Below, piece after piece: positions 6,406-13,744 of a stretch of 21,015 nt of DNA. Where the stretch lies: positions 1 to 21,015 of IMG/VR virus record IMGVR_UViG_3300035523_000066, one strand, 5' to 3'. The position numbers and the translations under genes were made by a program. Below the pieces are notes generated by a model. The model was not told the DNA's origin, made no database searches, and was given only the letters and a program-made list of their open reading frames with translations. The DNA is from a virus. The stretch's first letter is position 1. Each line of letters begins with the position of its first letter.

Positions 6406-9002
6406 TTGGTGAAGTGATTAAGGAATACCTGGTCAGCCTTGGCGTGCAAATTGATAGACCCGGCTTTACTCAAATGCAAAGCACCCTGAACCAGACTAGC
6501 GGTACGGTAGCTTCCGCCACATCCGGATGGACCAAAAACTTTGTTACTGCCGGAACCATCATCGGTACGGCTCTGGCCAGTGTCACTGCCTCCATCGCCG
6601 GTGTTATGACGGCAGCAGCCAAACAGGATCTGTCTATGGAGAAATACGCCAGGAATATGCTGATATCCAAAAGTGCTGCTCTGGAAATGAAAACGGCCAT
6701 GGATGCGCTGGGAGAATCAGTACAGGATATTCAGCTTACGCCGGAATTGATGGGTCGCTACCGGGCGCTGGTTTCTGACGGGCGCAATATGAAAGTCGGC
6801 GGCGATTACGAAGGGACGATGAAAAATTTCCGGGACCTTATTTTTGAGTTTACCCGGTTGAAACAGGAAGCCAGTTATGCTTTGCAGTGGGTAGGGTATT
6901 ACCTGATGAAACATTTGTCGAAGCCATTGGCGGATGCTAAAGAGTCGTTTCGTTCCTTTAATGATAACTTGATAAAAACAATGCCCGTGTGGACAGAAAA
7001 AGTCGCACGGGCATTGGTCTATGTGATCAATATCGGCAAGCACTTCCTGGAGCTATTAAAGTCTATTGGAAAAAGCATCTATGAGGTTTGGGATGCCTTT
7101 CCACGTGGAATTAAAATTGCCACGGCTGCACTGGCCGGATTTTTTATGCTGCTCAGGGCCTCGCCACTGGGCCGGATGCTTGCCTTAGTCAGTTCGCTTC
7201 TTCTGTTGGTCGATGATTATTTTGGCTATATGGAAGGCAAGCAGGCTGCCATGGGTTCTGTTTGGGATAAACTGAACGCCTATATGGAAATTGCCAAGCA
7301 GAAAATGACCGAATGGGGCGAGAAGCTGGAACCCATTTGGGATAGTTTCGTCGGGTATCTCGAAACAGCCAGGAGCGGCGTGGTTGACCTGGCAGGGACA
7401 TTTTCTGACTGGATACAAGAAATCCAGCAATCGAAGGAAGTCAATGAATTTGTTGCCGTTATAAAGGAATTGGGCAGCGCATTCTATGACCTTGGTTCTG
7501 GTATCGTGGAGCTTGTCGCGGACGCCTGTAAGGATTTACTTGCGTCTTTCAAAGGCCACGATATCGCCACAAAATTTACCGACCTCATGGAACGATTAAA
7601 GGGCATCCTATGGGCGCTGCTTGAAGCATTAGGCGATTGTATTGAAACACTTGGAAAGTGGTTCAGTGAAATCGCCAAGTCGGAGGGAATGCAGGATTTG
7701 ATTGACGCTGTAGTAGAGTTGGTTGGCGCGTTGCTGGATTTATTTAACGCCCTAATTGATCTGGTTACAGTAGCCTTTTCCGGTTTTTTTGGTGAGTTGG
7801 GGAAAACCCAGAAAGCGTATACCTTCCGGGAGGCTGTTCGTGCTGTGGTTGGTGTGATTTCGGCCATGGTCCGAATCATTGCCGATGTGATCGAGAGCCT
7901 GGCTAAGTTCTTCAAAATGATGGCTGATAATAGGCTTTTCAAAGAATTTTGGAAAGGCATCGCGCAGGCCGTGAAGGTGTTCGGTGATGTAGTATTCGGC
8001 GTAATTGCGTCTGTAGGTAAATTAGGCCAGGCACTTTTAGCGCTGGTCCGCGGGGATTATAAGCAAGCAATGAAGCTGGCGGGAGATGCATTGTTTGGTA
8101 AGGCTGAGGCCGAAGGGAAAAGAGACAATTGGCAAGGTGGTCATACTGAGGGGTTAGGCGATGGAGAAACAGCAGCAGAGCCTTATATCCAGGAGGCGGC
8201 AAAACAATATAACCTTAACCCTAATTTGTTACGAGCGCTCATTAAGCAAGAATCAGGATTTCAGCCGGGCATCGTATCCCCTGCCGGCGCAATTGGATAT
8301 TCACAGTTAATGCCGGAGACTGCTAAGGGATTAGGAGTCAATCCCTGGGATCCACACGAAAATATTTTAGGTGGAGCTGAATATCTCAGGCAGCAATTAG
8401 ATACTTTTAACGGTGATATTGAAAAGGCATTAGCCGCTTATAATGCGGGGCCACAGGCTGTTATAGATTATAAAGGTATACCGCCTTACGCTGAAACACG
8501 TAATTATGTTGATTTAGTATTAGCTAATTTGCAAAATTACGAGCAACGGACTGTATATGACGAACAGAGGAATAATAACAATAAGGAATCGGTAACACCT
8601 GATCAACCCGTATTAAAAAATCCACCCGAGGGTATGCATGAACCTACATGGATTGATCGGTATCAGGAATGGTGGCAACGGTTATTGCAATCTTCTGCGG
8701 GTGCAGAGTCGGACACAGCTACTTTAGCTCGACCTTCATCCTATTTAGTGAATGGTTTTGCAAACGCTGATCCAATGTTGTTGAGCAGCCTCATGGGAGG
8801 TAGTTATCCGGCATATGCGCAAAGTTCTGGAAGCGTTATTAACATCACTAATCATGTCGAAGTTGGCGGTGTGGAAGTGGCGAACACTAACGCATCGAGC
8901 CAGGAAATTGGCAGGGCTGTAGGGAAGGAAACTGTATCCAGTTTAAATGACAGAGCTACCTATGTTCTACAAAATAGGGTACTGAATGGGATACAAGCAT
9001 AA
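6402..9002 (+). CDS. Tape measure protein with embedded lytic transglycosylase domain
   Basis: This is the longest gene (866 residues). The N-terminus ([18 protein letters not shown]) and a hydrophobic segment at about residues 46-73 (ATAGT-, [12 protein letters not shown]-type) are typical of tape measures. Long amphipathic helices fill residues 80-560. Residues about 598-708 form a soluble lytic transglycosylase domain: [20 protein letters not shown] with catalytic Glu617, then [17 protein letters not shown] and [12 protein letters not shown]. The C-terminus ([15 protein letters not shown]) is a conserved tape measure end. It sets tail length and, after ejection, can open the cell-wall layer. 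GTG 6402 overlaps the preceding stop; GGGAG lies 11 bases upstream. A strong terminator follows the stop. Confidence 0.93.
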   Translation: MIGEVIKEYLVSLGVQIDRPGFTQMQSTLNQTSGTVASATSGWTKNFVTAGTIIGTALASVTASIAGVMTAAAKQDLSMEKYARNMLISKSAALEMKTAMDALGESVQDIQLTPELMGRYRALVSDGRNMKVGGDYEGTMKNFRDLIFEFTRLKQEASYALQWVGYYLMKHLSKPLADAKESFRSFNDNLIKTMPVWTEKVARALVYVINIGKHFLELLKSIGKSIYEVWDAFPRGIKIATAALAGFFMLLRASPLGRMLALVSSLLLLVDDYFGYMEGKQAAMGSVWDKLNAYMEIAKQKMTEWGEKLEPIWDSFVGYLETARSGVVDLAGTFSDWIQEIQQSKEVNEFVAVIKELGSAFYDLGSGIVELVADACKDLLASFKGHDIATKFTDLMERLKGILWALLEALGDCIETLGKWFSEIAKSEGMQDLIDAVVELVGALLDLFNALIDLVTVAFSGFFGELGKTQKAYTFREAVRAVVGVISAMVRIIADVIESLAKFFKMMADNRLFKEFWKGIAQAVKVFGDVVFGVIASVGKLGQALLALVRGDYKQAMKLAGDALFGKAEAEGKRDNWQGGHTEGLGDGETAAEPYIQEAAKQYNLNPNLLRALIKQESGFQPGIVSPAGAIGYSQLMPETAKGLGVNPWDPHENILGGAEYLRQQLDTFNGDIEKALAAYNAGPQAVIDYKGIPPYAETRNYVDLVLANLQNYEQRTVYDEQRNNNNKESVTPDQPVLKNPPEGMHEPTWIDRYQEWWQRLLQSSAGAESDTATLARPSSYLVNGFANADPMLLSSLMGGSYPAYAQSSGSVINITNHVEVGGVEVANTNASSQEIGRAVGKETVSSLNDRATYVLQNRVLNGIQA
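6979..7016. repeat. Long-armed inverted repeat inside the tape measure gene
   Basis: The 11-base arms CAATGCCCGTG (6979-6989) and CACGGGCATTG (7006-7016) are perfectly complementary. Inside them GAC (6992-6994) and GTC (7002-7004) can add three pairs around an A-rich loop. It encodes part of the helix [19 protein letters not shown]-rich hairpin of this size in a coding sequence is unlikely by chance, but no T-run follows, so it is not a standard terminator. Confidence 0.8.
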
Positions 9003-9003
9003 T

Positions 9004-9031
9004 AAAAAGAGCGGTATTAGTCGCTCTTTTT
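9004..9031. terminator. Strong bidirectional intrinsic terminator
   Basis: AAAAAGAGCG (9004-9013) and CGCTCTTTTT (9022-9031) form a perfect 10-bp stem with an 8-base loop. The A-tract and T-tract make it work in both directions. It lies 1 base after the tape measure stop and overlaps the last codons of the convergent gene at 9017-9550, so it can end both transcripts. Late transcription must read through it or restart for the baseplate genes. Confidence 0.85.
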
Positions 9032-9550
9032 ATTATAAGTACTTCTAGCTAAAACAATATCATAATTCAGAGCAATATATTTTTGTAGTACGTCTATAGT
9101 GTAACTTCTAGAATCGGAAAGATTAGACCATCTAAGATCATTAATTGATTTTTTACTTTCGTTTAATATATTGTTATTTCTGTCGAAATCAACGAATCTT
9201 AAAGTAGCATATTTATTATTTTTCATGTCATATATGATGCAATTGTATGAGTACAAAAATTGGTCATATTTTGTCGAATTACCGTAGTTCTTTTTATACA
9301 CAAAAATTCGGTTATTAACACCATCAGGAGTATATTCTATTTTAACCCAAGCAGCAACTTTATCTGTATCTACACCATTTTTTGTATCGATAAAACAGAC
9401 GCTGTTCTTATCGATGTATTCTGAGCTTAAAGGACCTTTAAAAACTAATTCGAAATCAGGTTCATAGGTTTTCACTGCTTCCGACAGCGCCGTCCCCACC
9501 CACGCGATCACGAACAGCATTGTCAACAGCGCAATCCATAGCTTTTTCAT
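9017..9550 (-). CDS. Secreted adhesin-E-like protein (moron)
   Basis: This 177-residue protein has a clear signal peptide (MKKLWIALLTMLFVIAWVGT, then ALSEA) and no lipobox. The mature part has the layout I associate with surface-adhesin E-type domains. It has an 'IDKNSVCFIDTKNG' strand pair, WVKIEYTPDG, a Cys-containing SYNCIIYDMKNNKYATLRFVDFDRNNNIL block, and a C-terminal Tyr/Leu-rich helix. Two cysteines could pair once exported. ATG 9550 is chosen over the upstream in-frame start at 9616 because AAAGGA lies correctly spaced before it and it begins the signal peptide. It is convergent with the tape measure gene and shares its terminator. Role probably lysogenic conversion of the host envelope (inference); the family call is moderate. 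Confidence 0.75.
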   Translation of the reverse strand: MKKLWIALLTMLFVIAWVGTALSEAVKTYEPDFELVFKGPLSSEYIDKNSVCFIDTKNGVDTDKVAAWVKIEYTPDGVNNRIFVYKKNYGNSTKYDQFLYSYNCIIYDMKNNKYATLRFVDFDRNNNILNESKKSINDLRWSNLSDSRSYTIDVLQKYIALNYDIVLARSTYNKKSD

Positions 9551-9574
9551 ATTATCACGTTCCTTTTTATTTAT

Positions 9575-9594
9575 GTTATAACAAAATTTAACAA
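9575..9594 (-). promoter_or_regulatory. Promoter of the adhesin-E-like gene, shared 19-base element
   Basis: Read on the minus strand, 9594 to 9576 is TTGTTAAATTTTGTTATAA, followed by C, giving an extended -10 (TGTTATAAC). The same element with 17 of 19 bases identical stands before the DUF2513-like gene. Distance from the -10 to the start codon is about 25 bases, with the AAAGGA ribosome site between. TGTTATAACA is itself palindromic, so a weaker plus-strand promoter for the gene at 9615 may use the same bases. Confidence 0.6.
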
Positions 9595-9614
9595 TAAAGG
9601 AGAATACTAATGAC

Positions 9615-9992
9615 ATGAACTCTCTTTATTTAAGTCAAAAAAATTTAGAGGAAATGATCAACTCAAAGCAGTACGTGATTACTGGCGTACTTGAAACTGG
9701 TGAAATCACGCTTTCCGTTGTAAGCCTCAACGAAAGAGATATCCTTGATAAATTATTATCATTAGAATCAGGATCTGCCGTGCCGTCGGAATGCGAGGAT
9801 AAAATCATTAGCGGTTTATATAAATTATCAGAGCTTCACGGCAATAACTCAAAAGAGCTTATTAAGGCATGGGAGCAAATAACGATTAATAGCCGTACTG
9901 ACGACAGATCAAAATTTGATTTTAGCTGGAAAACAGTTGAGCTTTGCCCTAAAAATGGGCTACAGATTAAGAAATTTAGAGACTATGGATGA
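9615..9992 (+). CDS. Unknown 125-residue moron protein
   Basis: I do not recognise this protein. It is soluble, mixed in character, with an N-terminal helix (LYLSQKNLEEMINSKQ), a short beta hairpin (YVITGVLETGEITLSVVSL), then helices (ERDILDKLLSLE, DKIISGLYKLSELH, SKELIKAWEQI) and a charged C-terminus. No signal peptide or membrane segment is present. ATG 9615 follows AAAGGAG (to 9602) by 12 bases, slightly long; ATG 9610 is out of frame and stops after two codons. It is divergent from the adhesin-E-like gene over a 64-base gap. Its last 33 bases overlap the convergent DUF2513-like gene with no terminator between. Confidence 0.65.
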   Translation: MNSLYLSQKNLEEMINSKQYVITGVLETGEITLSVVSLNERDILDKLLSLESGSAVPSECEDKIISGLYKLSELHGNNSKELIKAWEQITINSRTDDRSKFDFSWKTVELCPKNGLQIKKFRDYG

Positions 9993-10308
9993 TGCGACAT
10001 TTACTACCACATCAAGGGCGACAGTCCCTAAAGGCTTAACAGTTTCTTTGGTTTTGTGCCATACATCTTGGCTACGAATATTGTTTAAAAAAGAATGACC
10101 TTTTGGTGTCAAATCAATGATGTAATCGTTGCTAAAAATAATTAGATTCGCATCAGATAAATAGGCGATGTGATATTTTATTGTAGAATAATCGTAACTG
10201 GCGAAGGTAATTCTCATGGACTTGGGGAATGATGTAATTCCTGTCTCTGTCGCAAATGTCCTCTAGTGTTAGAAGTAAATCCCTGATTAAATCATAATCT
10301 AATCTCAT
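9960..10308 (-). pseudogene. DUF2513-like phage protein, frameshifted
   Basis: The N-terminus reads MRLDYDLIRDLLLTLEDICDRD from ATG 10308 with AGGTGG upstream, then runs into a stop after about 50 codons. The next frame carries the rest: YSTIKYHIAYLSDANLI, IIDLTPKGHSFLNNIRSQDVW and ALDVVVNVASSIVSKFL, a typical DUF2513 C-terminal half. The whole is 349 bases, one more than a multiple of three. Removing one base from the run GGGG at 10224-10227 (CCCC on the coding strand) joins the halves as IIPKSMRITFASYDYS. DUF2513 proteins are common small phage proteins of unknown function. A sequencing error in the four-base run is an alternative to true decay. The C-terminal half alone could start at ATG 10217. 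Confidence 0.75.
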
Positions 10309-10334
10309 TGTCCACCTGCTTTCAGTTTATTTTT

Positions 10335-10354
10335 ATTATAACAAAAGTTTACAA
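10335..10354 (-). promoter_or_regulatory. Promoter of the DUF2513-like gene, second copy of the shared element
   Basis: On the minus strand, 10354 to 10336 reads TTGTAAACTTTTGTTATAA followed by T, giving a perfect extended -10, TGTTATAAT. It ends 27 bases before the start codon at 10308, with AGGTGG between, almost the same geometry as at 9575-9594. No good -35 is visible. The TTGTWAAM part may be a regulator site. It also lies upstream of the divergent gene at 10377. Confidence 0.6.
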
Positions 10355-10376
10355 AATAACACGGGAGGTAAATAAA

Positions 10377-10571
10377 ATGACTATTAACGTTATAGCTGGT
10401 AGTGAATCAGCAACTAAGGAAATCGTTCATAATATTATTAAAATATTGGCATTCCAATGTCTGACAATAGAAGAAGCGAATAGGGTTATTGATGAGGTAA
10501 AAAGACAAATTGCAAGTATTTCGGTTATGAATGCCTATGAGGTGCTTTATCGCGACAACCTACCTAAATAA
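10377..10571 (+). CDS. Unknown 64-residue moron protein
   Basis: A small protein of unknown function, probably all helical: a short N-terminal strand (MTINVIAGSES), then two helices (ATKEIVHNIIKILAFQ and TIEEANRVIDEVKRQIASIS). It has no membrane segment or known motif. ATG 10377 is favoured over an upstream in-frame start at 10308 because GGGAGG at 10363-10368 is correctly spaced and the upstream stretch is promoter DNA. It is divergent from the DUF2513-like gene. Its last 25 bases overlap the end of the minus-strand gene at 10547-10873, so the two mRNAs would be complementary at their 3' ends. Confidence 0.6.
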   Translation: MTINVIAGSESATKEIVHNIIKILAFQCLTIEEANRVIDEVKRQIASISVMNAYEVLYRDNLPK

Positions 10572-10873
10572 AATCCGATAATAAGCATAACGACCTGCCA
10601 GATACGAGGCTCCCACTTATCCCGAATGGCTTTTCTTTTTTGTTCTTGTAACGCAGGAAGATATCCAAAAGCATCGGGTTTTACGAAAACCTGCATATTA
10701 TCGACTTTTATTAAATTTAATTTTTCTAAAGCCGCAAGGGCGGCCTGAAATTCGATCAAAGAAACTCCTGGAGTATCATTATCGTTCCATTGACCGAAAT
10801 TTATGTTTGTATTTGGCTTTTTTGCTATTTCTAAGATTAACGTTAAAACCTTTTCATTCGTTTTTGAGTCCAC
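10547..10873 (-). CDS. Winged-helix-like protein with C-terminal membrane anchor
   Basis: This 108-residue protein has an N-terminal part that looks like a small winged helix (NEKVLTLILEIAKKPN, then VSLIEFQAALAALEKLNLIKV, then a hairpin DNMQVFVKPDAF). A charged linker (LQEQKRKAIRDKWEPR) and a single membrane segment (IWQVVMLIIGFYLGRL) at the very end follow. It might sense or regulate at the membrane, but I recognise no family. GTG 10873 is preferred over the in-frame GTG 10882 because GGGAGG lies 8 bases before 10873. It is divergent from the Dit-like gene and convergent with the 64-residue gene. Confidence 0.65.
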   Translation of the reverse strand: MDSKTNEKVLTLILEIAKKPNTNINFGQWNDNDTPGVSLIEFQAALAALEKLNLIKVDNMQVFVKPDAFGYLPALQEQKRKAIRDKWEPRIWQVVMLIIGFYLGRLSR

Positions 10874-10901
10874 AGGTATCACCTCCCATCAAAGCGATAC
10901 T

Positions 10902-10931
10902 TCGACAAAAACCAAGATTTCCCTGTAATAT
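10902..10931 (+). promoter_or_regulatory. Weak candidate promoter for the baseplate genes
   Basis: TCGACA (10902-10907) is one mismatch from TTGACA and lies 18 bases from TAATAT (10926-10931), two mismatches from TATAAT. It sits just before the Dit-like gene. A promoter here would restart late transcription after the terminator at 9004-9031 and the island. Read-through or antitermination would make it unnecessary. Confidence 0.3.
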
Positions 10932-10952
10932 CCATTAAGAAGGTGATTCAAT

Positions 10953-11741
10953 TTGGGTGTAAAAAAAGGCCTAACCGTAGATGGCTATAACTATTTCTCA
11001 GACGTCCTCTCGGGCGATAAACAACCGGGATGGATGGATTTCTCGCAGCAAATTGCCAAACTTACTGGCAATTATGATCTCCTTAGTATGGTATCCGGAA
11101 TTGCCAATCTGGATACTTTTTTATTTCGCACACCCAAATGGCCGATTGGCGGCGTTTATTTTGATGGCATTATGCGGACTGAGCACGTTAGCCGCGTGAA
11201 GCCAACACAGTACCCCGTTCAAACCGGTGTAACGATGACAGATCATGCCATCATAGAACCGGCAGAGCTAACGATTGAGATCATGATGACGGATTGCCAT
11301 ACAAAAAACTTTGCTTTCAATAATCCATTTTTGGACATGGCCTATCAACAACTTCAAAAAATTAAAGCTTTTTCCAACTGGTTACCCATTGACCGAAGCA
11401 TTCCCGCCGGGGATGGTCGTTCAGCCAAAACCTGGATGACGCTGAAAGCTATGCAGTTATCGCGGCAGCCTATTGTAGTAGAAACGCGGTTACAGACCTA
11501 CCAGAACATGCTCATAGAAGAATTGTCAGCGCCCGATGATGTAAAAACCCTGCACGCCTTAAAAGCAACGATCCGTTTAAGGGAAATCATTGTGGCCTAT
11601 GTGGCCGAAACACAAACCAGTGCCAGAGTGGCGGCATATAAGAAAACGAATGGTGGCCAGGTGTCGGCACAGGTTCAGCCTGTCGATAAAACGGCACTTG
11701 CTGCGGGAAACGGCGTGATAAGAAAGGTGTTTGATAAATAA
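10953..11741 (+). CDS. Dit-like baseplate protein
   Basis: This 262-residue protein resembles the Dit-like N-terminal domain family of contractile phages. The key stretch is GGVYFDGIMRTEHVSRVKPTQYPVQTGV, followed by TDHAIIEPAELTIEIMMTD, a strand-rich domain that rings the tube at the baseplate. The middle (MLIEELSAPDDVKTLHALKATIRLREIIV) is typical of the same group, where a second region describes how other baseplate parts attach. The C-terminus is Ala/Gln/Lys-rich. TTG 10953 is supported by AAGGTGATT about 8 bases upstream. It is the first gene after the island and overlaps the next by one base, reopening the late operon. Confidence 0.78.
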   Translation: MGVKKGLTVDGYNYFSDVLSGDKQPGWMDFSQQIAKLTGNYDLLSMVSGIANLDTFLFRTPKWPIGGVYFDGIMRTEHVSRVKPTQYPVQTGVTMTDHAIIEPAELTIEIMMTDCHTKNFAFNNPFLDMAYQQLQKIKAFSNWLPIDRSIPAGDGRSAKTWMTLKAMQLSRQPIVVETRLQTYQNMLIEELSAPDDVKTLHALKATIRLREIIVAYVAETQTSARVAAYKKTNGGQVSAQVQPVDKTALAAGNGVIRKVFDK

Positions 11742-12082
11742 TGCTATCTATTGTACCAATTCAACCGATTCCAAACCGGGTATTTAGTAGTAAAATCCCG
11801 ATCGACGGCCAGAATCAAACCCTGCAGTTTGAGCTTCAGTACAACGAATTGGCCGGTTACTGGTTGGCGACCATCCGGGATGCAAGTGGCAATGACCTGC
11901 TATCTTGCTTGCCGGTTATCCCTGCGCAAAACATCCTGGAACAGTACGAATACCTTGGCATTGGCAGCGCCTATATCGTGCCAGTGCAGACCGTCAAGGA
12001 GCAATGGCCGTCATTGGATACACTGGGTAGTACCTGGTATCTGGTCTGGGGTGATACTGACGGGAGTGATTTGAGTGGCTGA
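11741..12082 (+). CDS. Baseplate plug protein (Pam3 gp18-like)
   Basis: A 113-residue, strand-rich protein. The opening IPIQPIPNRVFSSKIPIDGQNQTLQFELQYNELAGYWLATIRDASGNDLLSCLPVI pattern (here beginning IVPIQPIPNRVFSSK) is characteristic of the small baseplate plug proteins of DUF6983/Pam3 gp18 type. The C-terminal SLDTLGSTWYLVWGDTD is also typical. In those phages it closes the tube between Dit-like and hub proteins. Its ATG (11741) overlaps the last base of the Dit-like stop, and its own end overlaps the hub gene by 8 bases. The three are therefore probably made together. Call made on pattern and position. Confidence 0.78.
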   Translation: MLSIVPIQPIPNRVFSSKIPIDGQNQTLQFELQYNELAGYWLATIRDASGNDLLSCLPVIPAQNILEQYEYLGIGSAYIVPVQTVKEQWPSLDTLGSTWYLVWGDTDGSDLSG

Positions 12083-13136
12083 TGAACGGAGTGGCTGGCT
12101 CTACGGGCGTAAATGGAAAGTTACCATATATAAGCCGGCTTACAAAACCACAAAAAGTGTTGATGGTGCAACATCTATCACCACTGAGGACCCGGAACAC
12201 AGTACCGCTGTTGATGTTTCCTTGCTGCGCTGTGTGTTCAAAGTGGAATCTCAAATAGAAACACAGGTTGCTGTCTGTACGCTGGAAGTGTACAACATGA
12301 ACCCTACCACCGAAGGGGATATCATCCGGGAAGGGTTTCAGGTATCCATTGAAGGCGGCTATGAAGAAGGCCAGTACGGTGAAATTTTTACCGGTGACAT
12401 CGTGCAAGTCATTCGAAATCGGGAAAACGGCATTGATTATAAGCTGGAAATCCTGGCGCTCAGGGGTAGCAGTATGTTTGACTTGAATTATACCAAATGC
12501 AGCATCGCTGCCGGCAGCAAGCCGCGGGATATTATTGACGCACTGACCCGGAATGCCCGGCAAACGATTACCATAGGAGAAATCAGTCCCAATCTATCCG
12601 AACAGACCTTACCACGTGGTAAGGTCCTTTTTGGTACACCTAGCAGTTATTTGAGAGATTTGGCCATTGGTAATGATGCTTACTACTGGGCCGGTGAAGA
12701 TGGAAGTTTGATAGTTAAAAAAATTAGTGATGAAATCCCGGCGGATCAGGTTTTAGTTTTGTCACCAGGGGATCCCAACAAAGACAAAAATGATAAAGCA
12801 TATTATGGTACCGGCCTTATTGGTACTCCTCAGTACGGCGATGATGGTATCCATATAAAAATGTTGCTTGATTGCCGGATAAAGCTATTGTCGCTCATTA
12901 AAATTGATAACGAATGGATCAGGAGATCCCTGCTTAGTCTCAGTGTGGGCGGTGGAAACAACAACCTGGCCCAGCAGAGCCAGTTCGACCAGGATGGCGA
13001 ATACCAGGTTTTTAAGATGATCCATCAAGGCGACACTTGGGGAGACACATGGACAACTGAGGTTGTCGGTATTGGTCGAAATGGCAGAGGCGGTCTTTTA
13101 GTATCTCAAGAAACTGCCGAACAAACCCCGCGTTAG
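12075..13136 (+). CDS. Baseplate hub protein (gp27-like)
   Basis: This 353-residue protein follows the layout of gp27-like/XkdQ-like hubs. It has an N-terminal strand domain (KWKVTIYKPAY, VSLLRCVFKVESQIETQVAVCTLEVYNM) and a domain with FQVSIEGGYEEGQYGEIFTGDIV. DYKLEILALRGSSMFDL comes next, then a helical segment with PRDIIDALTRNARQTITIG, and a C-terminal domain ending in WTTEVVGIGRNG. The trimeric hub joins tube to spike. GTG 12075 overlaps the plug gene by 8 bases. A 22-base perfect palindrome followed by a T-run lies in the codons for EQTLPRGKVLFG. It could shape or stop the mRNA but does not break the frame. Confidence 0.82.
   Translation: MADERSGWLYGRKWKVTIYKPAYKTTKSVDGATSITTEDPEHSTAVDVSLLRCVFKVESQIETQVAVCTLEVYNMNPTTEGDIIREGFQVSIEGGYEEGQYGEIFTGDIVQVIRNRENGIDYKLEILALRGSSMFDLNYTKCSIAAGSKPRDIIDALTRNARQTITIGEISPNLSEQTLPRGKVLFGTPSSYLRDLAIGNDAYYWAGEDGSLIVKKISDEIPADQVLVLSPGDPNKDKNDKAYYGTGLIGTPQYGDDGIHIKMLLDCRIKLLSLIKIDNEWIRRSLLSLSVGGGNNNLAQQSQFDQDGEYQVFKMIHQGDTWGDTWTTEVVGIGRNGRGGLLVSQETAEQTPR
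12605..12632 (+). terminator. 22-base perfect palindrome plus T-run inside the hub gene
   Basis: Positions 12605-12626 form a perfect palindrome whose half-site is GACCTTACCAC, centred on CACGTG. It is followed by CTTTTT (to 12632). As RNA it would fold to a long stem with a tetraloop-sized centre, then a short U-run, so it looks like an intragenic terminator or attenuator. It could also be a binding site for a dimeric regulator. Its function is not known from sequence. Confidence 0.5.
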
Positions 13137-13150
13137 GAGGAATGCCCTAT

Positions 13151-13744
13151 ATGCCAAAACTCAACGAACGAACACAAGATCCGGTCGAACTGTATCAGCG
13201 TTTTCGTGATGCGATTCAGTCAGGAATGCGCGTGGCTGCACCCGGTATGATTCAGTCGGTAGATCTTGAAAAACAGACTTGCACTGTACAGCTCGCCATC
13301 CGGGAAAAACTTAATTTTAACGGCAATTTAGAATGGACGGAAATTCCGCTGCTTCTAGATGTGCCGCTTTTTATTTACTCTGGCGGTGGCTATTGCATGA
13401 CATTGCCTATTCAGAAAGATGATGAATGTCTGGTTATCTTCGGTGACAACTGCATGGACTCCTGGTGGCAGTCGGGTGGCGTGCAGAATCAGATCGAGCG
13501 CCGGCGCCATGATTTGTCTGATGGCTTTGCTATTGTTGGTTTTCGGAGTCAGCCACAGACGGTAAAAAACTATTCTACTAATACAGCACAGCTTCGCAAC
13601 GCTTCTGGCAGCGCCTACATTGAAATTGCAGGGGACACGATTAATATTGTCTCATCCAACACCACGATAGACGGGCGGTCTTTTCTTGGTCATACCCATG
13701 GCGGTGTAGAGCCTGGCGGCGGCAAAACAGGGGGAGTGACATGA
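13151..13744 (+). CDS. Gp138-family membrane-puncturing spike protein
   Basis: This 197-residue protein has the Gp138 N-terminal OB-like domain: GMRVAAPGMIQSVDLEKQTCTVQLAIRE, then LLLDVPLFIYSGGGYCMTLPIQKDDECLVIFGD and SWWQSGGVQNQIERRRHDLSDGFAIVGF. A C-terminal strand repeat (GSAYIEIAGDTINIVSSNTTIDG) ends in HTHGG at His181 and His183, the usual metal-binding tip of such spikes. It pierces the host outer layer on contraction. ATG 13151 is preferred over ATG 13142 because AGGAGG (13135-13140) is only one base from 13142 and ten from 13151. It follows the hub gene and overlaps the next gene by 4 bases (ATGA). Confidence 0.88.
   Translation: MPKLNERTQDPVELYQRFRDAIQSGMRVAAPGMIQSVDLEKQTCTVQLAIREKLNFNGNLEWTEIPLLLDVPLFIYSGGGYCMTLPIQKDDECLVIFGDNCMDSWWQSGGVQNQIERRRHDLSDGFAIVGFRSQPQTVKNYSTNTAQLRNASGSAYIEIAGDTINIVSSNTTIDGRSFLGHTHGGVEPGGGKTGGVT

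Larger units (their letters stand above)
9003..10950. other. AT-rich moron island between tape measure and baseplate genes
   Basis: Five small genes on both strands interrupt the otherwise unidirectional late operon. They do not resemble virion proteins. The stretch is visibly richer in A and T than its flanks, has its own promoter-like elements, and begins with a bidirectional terminator. This is the classical picture of moron genes, which are expressed from the prophage independently of late genes. Contents in order: adhesin-E-like secreted protein (-), unknown 125-residue protein (+), broken DUF2513-like gene (-), unknown 64-residue protein (+), membrane-anchored winged-helix-like protein (-). 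Confidence 0.75.

Noticed and set aside
7484-7960. 158-codon open frame on the minus strand inside the tape measure gene
   Set aside because: It has no ribosome site and low-complexity composition, and lies wholly in a well-supported gene on the other strand.
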